Source: Marinilabiliales bacterium
GTDB taxonomy: Bacteria; Bacteroidota; Bacteroidia; Bacteroidales; F082
DNA length: 7,558 nucleotides
Direction of reading: 5' to 3'
Assembly: GCA_002869465.1 (NCBI GenBank)
Contig: PKSW01000171.1
Location: 1-7,558, forward strand
In this document: in pieces, positions 1 to 4,769 of the stretch
Layout: each line of letters opens with the position of its first letter
Numbering within the stretch: the stretch's first letter is position 1
Position numbers and translations under genes: made by a program
Notes under the pieces: generated by a model
Database searches by the model: none
Seen by the model: only the letters and a program-made list of their open reading frames with translations
Told to the model about the DNA's origin: nothing

Positions 1-339
1 GACCCCTGGCTTGGGATCCCGGTAAAATGGCCACAGATTTCAAATGCACGATTGATCATTGAATCGGGTATTGATAAATACCGGATCGACCCCAGTCAGG
101 GTACCCACTTTTTCCAAAACCTGACCTCCTTCAGGGTGGGTTATTTTACCATCAATCCTTTTATTAACGATGGTTATTATGACATCGATTTTCTTGACAG
201 CCAAAAGGCTGTTTTTGAGAATGATACCGTGAGACATATCCACTTTAAAAAGCCATTGCAAATTGTTATTGATGGGAAAAAGAATACAGGAGTGGTGCTG
301 AAACCAGGTTATAAGTATAATAAAAGTAAAAGAAAATAA
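1..339 (+). CDS. PEP/pyruvate-binding (PEP synthase-like) protein, 3' end only
   Basis: This is the C-terminal 112 residues of a protein whose start lies outside the window. The frame is open from base 1 and ends at TAA 337-339. The visible tail begins DPWLGIPVKWPQIS and continues with a GTHFFQNLTSF segment and a VGYFTINPF segment. From memory of the family, this tail is typical of the large (roughly 900-1000 residue) Bacteroidota proteins with an N-terminal PEP/pyruvate-binding domain (PPDK_N type), usually annotated as phosphoenolpyruvate synthase or PEP/pyruvate-binding protein. These are cytoplasmic enzymes predicted to interconvert pyruvate and PEP with ATP. The ATP-grasp and phospho-histidine domains are not in the window, so the activity cannot be checked. 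The very end is basic (KYNKSKRK). The gene converges on the minus-strand gene with a 34-bp gap (340-373) in which I see no clear hairpin. The TTG at 52 is an internal codon, not a start. Confidence 0.75.
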   Translation, partial: DPWLGIPVKWPQISNARLIIESGIDKYRIDPSQGTHFFQNLTSFRVGYFTINPFINDGYYDIDFLDSQKAVFENDTVRHIHFKKPLQIVIDGKKNTGVVLKPGYKYNKSKRK

Positions 340-373
340 TACCTCCGTATTCAATTCAAATGAGGCTAAAAAT

Positions 374-1438
374 TTACAGAAAAAAAGTATCGTCTTTTAA
401 AAGATTTGCTGTCAGACAGGAATGTACGGGTAAGATACCAATCGTGCTGCCGGGATTGTATTTGGAAAACATGGGATTCGGCATGTGTATGATGCCGTGT
501 TCTTGTGAAAGTGACGCTACATAAGCGCCCTGAATGGGATCACTCCAGCCATTCCTATCCATTTCAACAATCAAACCATAGTTTCTATGGTCATCCTTGT
601 CAAGGATGTATTCTTTGGAAAGATGCACGGCACCGCCATAAATAACCAATTCGTTTCTTTCGGCATGGGTGGCAACTACAGGGCAGGCAACGGCAACGGC
701 AATATCTCTAGTGGTGCATGATCCTAAATTCGATTGCATCACATCAAAAAAAACGAAATTACCCGGACGTATCTCATCAATTCCCGAAAAATCTTCAATT
801 AGGGCGCATGAAGGTGTATCGCCATAACTGATTATGATTCCGGGAAAATCATCAATAAATGCATTTTTTAATGCATTCAGATGCTCCTTACTGGTTTGGC
901 AGATATCTATAATTTCATCGGTTGAACGGGACGAATATGTATGGCCGGCATGTGCGAGGAAGCCTTTAAAACTAAGTTTCTTTGATGATTTAATAATTCC
1001 AGTGATCGCACCGATCTTTTCATAATTAGCGGAATTAATACCCGTTCGATGGTAGCCTGTATCTATTTTGATAAAAATACCTACATTGGATTCTAGGTGA
1101 TCTGCTATATATTGTGTCGAAAACGTAGATTCTACCAGCAGGTTTAAAGTGATATGGGAGGCAAGTTGTTCTATTTCATCAATTTCAGCTAAGTTAACCG
1201 GAAATGCAATGGTGATGTCTTTCCAGCCATGCCGGGCGAAAAACCGGGCCATGGAAACCGATGATACTGTAATTTTTATAATGCCTCTTTCCTTAAACAG
1301 CTGTCCAATTTCAGCCGATTGATGGGTTTTAAAATGAGGCCTGAAAATAACCTGGCTTGCCGTTGCTTTACTTTGCATGTTTTCAATATGCAGTTTCACT
1401 TTAGCTGTATCAATAATAAGTGTCGGCTTTTTCCACAT
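374..1438 (-). CDS. D-threonine aldolase / D-serine dehydratase-like PLP enzyme
   Basis: The 354-residue product is a fold-type III (alanine-racemase-like) PLP enzyme of the D-threonine aldolase/D-serine dehydratase family. The N-terminal barrel carries PHFKTHQ at 34-40, where K37 is the expected PLP Schiff-base lysine. Further family motifs are KIDTGYHRTG (124-133), HAGHTY (163-168), GDTPS (206-210), EIRPGNFVFFD (222-232) and SQEHG (311-315). The C-terminal D-serine-dehydratase-type domain ends with PVHSC, putting H339 and C341 at the usual metal site. In chicken D-serine dehydratase a His-x-Cys pair binds zinc, whereas characterised D-threonine aldolases use His-x-Asp. The Cys therefore leans towards D-serine (or another D-hydroxy-amino acid) breakdown, but this is inference. 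No signal peptide is visible, so it should be cytoplasmic. The length is normal for the family and the gene is intact. The ATG at 1438 fits the usual N-terminus (KPTLIIDTAK). The gene is transcribed alone, divergently from the lipoprotein gene. Confidence 0.86.
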   Translation of the reverse strand: MWKKPTLIIDTAKVKLHIENMQSKATASQVIFRPHFKTHQSAEIGQLFKERGIIKITVSSVSMARFFARHGWKDITIAFPVNLAEIDEIEQLASHITLNLLVESTFSTQYIADHLESNVGIFIKIDTGYHRTGINSANYEKIGAITGIIKSSKKLSFKGFLAHAGHTYSSRSTDEIIDICQTSKEHLNALKNAFIDDFPGIIISYGDTPSCALIEDFSGIDEIRPGNFVFFDVMQSNLGSCTTRDIAVAVACPVVATHAERNELVIYGGAVHLSKEYILDKDDHRNYGLIVEMDRNGWSDPIQGAYVASLSQEHGIIHMPNPMFSKYNPGSTIGILPVHSCLTANLLKDDTFFL

Positions 1439-1456
1439 AGGATGTTTTTTTCATAA

Positions 1457-1464
1457 CAAATCTA
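1457..1464 (-). promoter_or_regulatory. Putative -7 element of the aldolase-like gene
   Basis: Read on the minus strand this is TAGATTTG, a full match to the Bacteroidota -7 consensus TAnnTTTG. It lies 18 bp upstream of the ATG at 1438. I see no good TTTG -33 element 19-21 bp further upstream, so the assignment rests on one box and its position. It shares the 70-bp divergent spacer with an equivalent box on the other strand. Confidence 0.4.
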
Positions 1465-1486
1465 CTTTATAATCGTTTTGATTTTA

Positions 1487-1494
1487 TACATTTG
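1487..1494 (+). promoter_or_regulatory. Putative -7 element of the lipoprotein gene
   Basis: The sequence TACATTTG matches the Bacteroidota -7 consensus TAnnTTTG exactly and ends 14 bp before the ATG at 1509. Transcription would start near 1501, leaving a very short leader. No convincing TTTG box is present 19-21 bp upstream (the sequence there is an AT-rich ACTTTAT), so the promoter may be weak or need an activator. Confidence 0.4.
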
Positions 1495-1508
1495 AGAAAA
1501 TCCTGAAA

Positions 1509-2051
1509 ATGAAACAATTTGTTTTTTGCATGAGCTTCTTATTATTCATGGTGCTCATATCGTGCCGACAAGATCAAAAAGAACTGATCACACAAAAAAT
1601 ACAGTACGACGTGCTCATTAAGAGCCCGGATGCTGACTACGACTGGTGGATTCAGAACCTGCCCGGACCCCAGCGGGAAAACCTGGTAAACATCATCCTG
1701 GATGGTGCGTTGAGTGGCAAGTACCCATCCTACGATTATTTTAATAATCCCATATCCGCATATGATGTTTCTAAAATTCTTTCCGACACTTCCGTTTTAA
1801 CATTGATGGCTAAAGAACCGCCGTATGAGTATTATGACACCACCATTGTATACAGAATTCAACGTGATGACATTTTAAAGATCCGATTTCTTGAAGAATG
1901 GAAAACGGATAAGAATAAACTGACTTTCGAGAAAAGAGTATTGGGAATTGCACCCGTTGCCAGAAGGATTGACCCAATGGGGATCGAAAGGTGGCAACCC
2001 CTATTCTGGATATACACCGATGACAATTTCATCCAAAGCCTTAAAAAGTAA
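1509..2051 (+). CDS. Lipoprotein with GldN-like C-terminal region
   Basis: The 180-residue product has a lipoprotein signal peptide: K2, a hydrophobic stretch over 4-17 and the lipobox LISC with C19 as the lipidation site. It should be anchored in the cell envelope, probably the outer membrane. The segment after the Cys (RQDQKE) is polar and charged. I do not recognise it as a named protein. However, DILKIRFLEEW (121-131), RVLGIAPV (143-150) and PLFWIY (164-169) follow the order and spacing I remember from the C-terminal region of the gliding/T9SS protein GldN (PorN), which reads roughly 'xxEDW/EEW-xFDK-xRIIGIAPV-xPLFWxY'. The preceding GKYPSYDYFNNPIS stretch also resembles the GldN 'AY.....TPLT' region. 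GldN is longer (around 300 residues) and is encoded beside gldKLM, which are absent here, so this would be a stand-alone relative. The ATG is preceded by CCTGAAA without a Shine-Dalgarno site, as is normal in this phylum. ComEC follows on the same strand after 69 bp. The lipoprotein call is firm; the GldN relationship is tentative. Confidence 0.75.
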   Translation: MKQFVFCMSFLLFMVLISCRQDQKELITQKIQYDVLIKSPDADYDWWIQNLPGPQRENLVNIILDGALSGKYPSYDYFNNPISAYDVSKILSDTSVLTLMAKEPPYEYYDTTIVYRIQRDDILKIRFLEEWKTDKNKLTFEKRVLGIAPVARRIDPMGIERWQPLFWIYTDDNFIQSLKK

Positions 2052-2078
2052 TACTCGTTTCTTAAAGACTGATTTTTT

Positions 2079-2086
2079 GATATTTG
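2079..2086 (+). promoter_or_regulatory. Possible weak -7 element upstream of comEC
   Basis: GATATTTG differs from TAnnTTTG at its first base and lies 34 bp before the comEC start. A TTTC at 2058-2061 could act as a poor -33 box at a spacing of 17. The gene may instead be read through from the lipoprotein gene, since no hairpin terminator is visible in the 69-bp gap. Confidence 0.25.
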
Positions 2087-2120
2087 TGCTATTTTTAGGT
2101 ATCTTGTTGCTCAAAAAATA

Positions 2121-4214
2121 ATGAACATGAGCTGGTCAGCAAGACCATTTGTACGCATCTTTGTCTTTCTTGTTCCCGGTATATTATTAGCGTATTGGGT
2201 CCCTGCTATCAGTGGTATTGGCCCGTTGTATATACTTAGCTCAATAGGTGTATTGGCTGTCTCCGGATATGCGGTTTATAAATTGAATTTTTCATGGAGT
2301 CGCAGGTGGATATTAGGAAGCATACTTGGTTTCTCCGTTTTTCTAATGGGAATTTTGTTGGTAAACCTGACGAATAGTCGTCAACCTGAAATATCCTTAG
2401 GAAACTTCGAAACATTTATGGGCAGGGTGATTGAAGAGCCTGTCGAAACTGCTGAAACTGTGAGAACGGTCATTGAAATCAGGCAAATAATTAATAATGA
2501 CACGGTCATCATGAATCCGGGAAGGACAATGGCTTACTTCAGAAAAGATAGTTTGAGCATGCAATTGGAATATGGTGATATGATCGTGTTTCAAGGCAAA
2601 CTGACTGTACCCGAAGGGCCAAAAAATCCGGGTGAGTTTAACTATGCCGAATTTCTGGCACTTCAAAATGTTCATTATATAGTTTTTATATCAGGCGATA
2701 ACTGGAGCCTGTTGGGTACTTCCTCAAATAAGTTGAAATCACTGGCCATCAAAGCCCGAAAATATCTGCTCAATGTGCTTAAGGGTAATGGATTAGCCGG
2801 TAATGACTATGCCGTAGCAGCAGCTATTCTGCTTGGTTACGACCAATTGCTGGAGCCTGAACTGGAGCAAAACTATGTGACGGCAGGAGCAATGCATATT
2901 TTATGCGTTTCGGGGCTTCATGTAGGAATTATTTACCTGGTTTTGAATTTCCTGCTGGGTTTTTTGCGGCGGAATAAATTACAGAAAATCATTAAAGTAA
3001 TCCTGCTTTTAACCATGATATGGTTTTATGCTTTGTTAACTGGCTTTTCGCCATCGGTGCAGCGGGCGTCTTTAATGATCACAATTTTTATTTTGGCCAC
3101 GTTATCATCAAAACAAAAAGACGTTTATAATACACTGGCCGCATCCGCAATCATATTATTATTTGTTGATCCCTTCATTATTTTTAATGTGGGATTCCAG
3201 TTATCTTATACAGCAGTGCTTGGCATTCTAATGTTTTATAAGCCCATAGCAGGCATATTTTTCATCAAAAACCCTGTTGTGCGAAAAGTTTGGGAGATAG
3301 TTGCCGTTTCAACGGCTGCGCAACTTGGTACTTTCCCGCTGGCAGCGCACTACTTTCACTTTTTCCCTACTTACTTCTGGCTGACCAATATTTTTATTTT
3401 TCCGCTTTCGTTTGCCATAGTTGGTGCAGGTATGTTGCTGATGGCTGCATCATGGCTTCCTGTAATTTCTAATTTGGTGGGAATTATTTTATCGGGATTC
3501 GTATACCTGCTTAACTTTATAGTGAGCACTGTCAAATTTCTGCCTTATCATGGTATTCACGATCTGTACTTTCCCTGGTCAAAAGTGATACTAGTTTATG
3601 CACTGATCCTTTTGCTTATCCCTTTGATATTTAAAAAGCGATTCAAAATATTGTTCCCGGCATTGGTGATTTTATTACTGGTCATTTTTCTGCAAACCGA
3701 ACATAAATTCAGGATATTAAACCAGGAGAAACTGGTGGTATACAGTATTAATCAGCACAGTGCCATTGACTTTATCCGTCAGGATGAACATGTTTTGTTG
3801 GTTGATTCAACTCTTTTAGCGGAAGATCATAAACTGGAATACCATCTTTCGAATTGTCGAATCGAGTGGGGGTTAGAGAAGAATATTGAATCCATCGAGG
3901 GTAGTTTTTTGAATACTGAGGTAAATTTGTTCTATGACGGTCAGTTCGGTGCCTTTGGAGACCATACATTCATGCGAATCGATGATAAGATTCCATATAG
4001 AAGTAAGAATCCTGTTTCGGTTAATTTTATCATTATCTCTGGAAAACGAATGATTGATATTAAGGCATTGGCAGAATTAGTTGATTTCGAATTTTTCGTT
4101 ATCGACAGTTCGGTACCCCATTGGAAGCAGAAAAAATTAATGAAACAGGCAAAAGAAATGCAGTATAAGTGTTTCAACGTGAATGAACAAGGTGCCTTTG
4201 TTTTAGATTTATAA
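2121..4214 (+). CDS. comEC: ComEC/Rec2-family DNA-uptake channel protein
   Basis: The 697-residue product is a polytopic inner-membrane protein of the ComEC/Rec2 family, thought to carry single-stranded DNA across the cytoplasmic membrane in natural transformation. The N-terminus has hydrophobic helices over roughly 10-85. An OB-like DUF4131 region follows, ending in PKNPGEFNYAEFLA (starting near 168, with N169-P-G-E-F). The Competence domain contains the family hallmark HILCVSGLHVG at 259-269, GFSPSVQRA at 308-316 and FQLSY at 359-363, and is followed by many membrane segments up to about residue 515. The last 170 or so residues (from about 525, with VVYSINQHSAIDF) are soluble. They occupy the place of the metallo-beta-lactamase domain of longer ComEC proteins but show no HxHxDH motif. 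From memory, this short form is common in Bacteroidota. The ATG at 2121 follows CAAAAAATA; a second in-frame ATG at 2127 would remove only two residues. No other competence gene is in the window. Confidence 0.9.
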   Translation: MNMSWSARPFVRIFVFLVPGILLAYWVPAISGIGPLYILSSIGVLAVSGYAVYKLNFSWSRRWILGSILGFSVFLMGILLVNLTNSRQPEISLGNFETFMGRVIEEPVETAETVRTVIEIRQIINNDTVIMNPGRTMAYFRKDSLSMQLEYGDMIVFQGKLTVPEGPKNPGEFNYAEFLALQNVHYIVFISGDNWSLLGTSSNKLKSLAIKARKYLLNVLKGNGLAGNDYAVAAAILLGYDQLLEPELEQNYVTAGAMHILCVSGLHVGIIYLVLNFLLGFLRRNKLQKIIKVILLLTMIWFYALLTGFSPSVQRASLMITIFILATLSSKQKDVYNTLAASAIILLFVDPFIIFNVGFQLSYTAVLGILMFYKPIAGIFFIKNPVVRKVWEIVAVSTAAQLGTFPLAAHYFHFFPTYFWLTNIFIFPLSFAIVGAGMLLMAASWLPVISNLVGIILSGFVYLLNFIVSTVKFLPYHGIHDLYFPWSKVILVYALILLLIPLIFKKRFKILFPALVILLLVIFLQTEHKFRILNQEKLVVYSINQHSAIDFIRQDEHVLLVDSTLLAEDHKLEYHLSNCRIEWGLEKNIESIEGSFLNTEVNLFYDGQFGAFGDHTFMRIDDKIPYRSKNPVSVNFIIISGKRMIDIKALAELVDFEFFVIDSSVPHWKQKKLMKQAKEMQYKCFNVNEQGAFVLDL

Positions 4215-4253
4215 GGTTGAAATAGGAAGAGCAAAATTATTTTTTTAATTTTA

Positions 4254-4283
4254 TTGCAGTTTTGTAAAAAGCCTTTATATTTG
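4254..4283 (+). promoter_or_regulatory. Promoter of tRNA-Asp
   Basis: TTG at 4254-4256 is separated by 19 bp from TATATTTG at 4276-4283, which matches the Bacteroidota -33/-7 consensus with ideal spacing. Transcription would start near 4290, about 27 bases before the mature tRNA, giving a short 5' leader for RNase P to remove. The AT-rich 100-bp gap after comEC holds no clear intrinsic terminator. Confidence 0.7.
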
Positions 4284-4316
4284 CAAACCCTTTTTAGGGA
4301 GTTCTTAGATAAAGAT

Positions 4317-4391
4317 GGTCTGGTAGTTCAGTTTGGTTAGAATACGTGCCTGTCACGCACGGGGTCGCGGGTTCGAGTCCCGTCCAGACCG
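4317..4391 (+). tRNA. tRNA-Asp (anticodon GTC)
   Basis: A complete cloverleaf can be drawn. The acceptor stem GGTCTGG (4317-4323) pairs with CCAGACC (4384-4390), and G4391 is the discriminator base, as is usual for tRNA-Asp. The D stem is GTTC/GAAT (4326-4329 with 4340-4343). The anticodon stem CGTGC/GCACG (4345-4349 with 4357-4361) encloses the loop CTGTCAC, placing GTC at 4352-4354. The T stem GCGGG/CCCGT (4367-4371 with 4379-4383) encloses TTCGAGT. The 3' CCA is not encoded (GCTT follows) and must be added by the CCA-adding enzyme. The gene is single, with its own promoter and terminator. Confidence 0.97.
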
Positions 4392-4404
4392 CTTAATACG
4401 ATTT

Positions 4405-4432
4405 AACCCCCTGATAACCAAGGGGTTTTTTT
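4405..4432 (+). terminator. Intrinsic terminator of tRNA-Asp
   Basis: AACCCC (4405-4410) pairs with GGGGTT (4422-4427) around an 11-base loop, and the run of T continues to 4432. It begins 14 bases after the tRNA and fits a Rho-independent terminator for this single-gene unit. Confidence 0.85.
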
Positions 4433-4699
4433 ATTGGTGTGCAAAGCGGTGAGCACAATCGGGGTATTTCAGGATTTCAAACTCTCTATATATAACATCA
4501 ACAATTGTCCATCTTTGTTTGACGATTCCTAAAAATTGTTATCACCTTTGCAATTGATAAAAACGATTCTCTGATCATTAATCTAGGCTGTTTTAAGTTG
4601 TTTTCATATCACTTTAGCCTAAGTGTTCATCGAAAAAATAAGGCGCATTGGGAGAAAGAAGAAAGATGTGAGATATAGATGAATAATTTTTAAATGCTA
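4433..4699. other. Non-coding stretch between tRNA-Asp and the T9SS protein gene
   Basis: No convincing reading frame was found on either strand; the only frames are very short. It does contain a weak promoter-like pair, TTTG at 4518-4521 and CACCTTTG at 4543-4550 (21-bp spacing, one mismatch to TAnnTTTG). Over the second box lies a perfect inverted repeat, TTATCA (4539-4544) and TGATAA (4555-4560), with a 10-bp spacer. Further on, TAGGCT (4584-4589) and AGCCTA (4616-4621) form another 6-bp inverted repeat around a 26-base T-rich loop; no T run follows, so it is not a terminator. These could be operator sites or part of an unannotated short transcript, or they could be chance in AT-rich DNA. 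Confidence 0.4.
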
Positions 4700-4731
4700 T
4701 TTGTGATTGGTCATTTTTTTTTGTACCTTCG
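4700..4731 (+). promoter_or_regulatory. Promoter of the T9SS multidomain protein gene
   Basis: TTTG at 4700-4703 is followed after 20 bp by TACCTTCG at 4724-4731, a near-perfect Bacteroidota -33/-7 pair (one mismatch in TAnnTTTG). Transcription should start near 4738, leaving a leader of about 32 bases rich in A before the ATG at 4770. This also rules out in-frame starts upstream of 4738, such as the TTG at 4707. Confidence 0.7.
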
Positions 4732-4769
4732 GACGGATAATATCAATAAAAAAATTAACAAAAAAGATC

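Noticed and set aside
2397..2675. A 92-residue minus-strand frame inside comEC
   Set aside because: It is fully contained in an intact, well-recognised gene and has no family features.
4265..4296. TAAAAAG / CTTTTTA inverted repeat between comEC and tRNA-Asp as a comEC terminator
   Set aside because: The arms are almost all A/T with an 18-base loop, no T run follows beyond the arm, and the repeat spans the tRNA promoter; chance in AT-rich DNA is likelier.
4317..4391. tRNA-Asp as an integration (attachment) site for a mobile element
   Set aside because: No repeat of the tRNA 3' end and no integrase gene is visible in the window.
4707..4769. A 21-residue N-terminal extension of the T9SS protein from TTG 4707
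   Set aside because: It overlaps the -33/-7 promoter and would put a polar segment before an otherwise ideal signal peptide starting at 4770.
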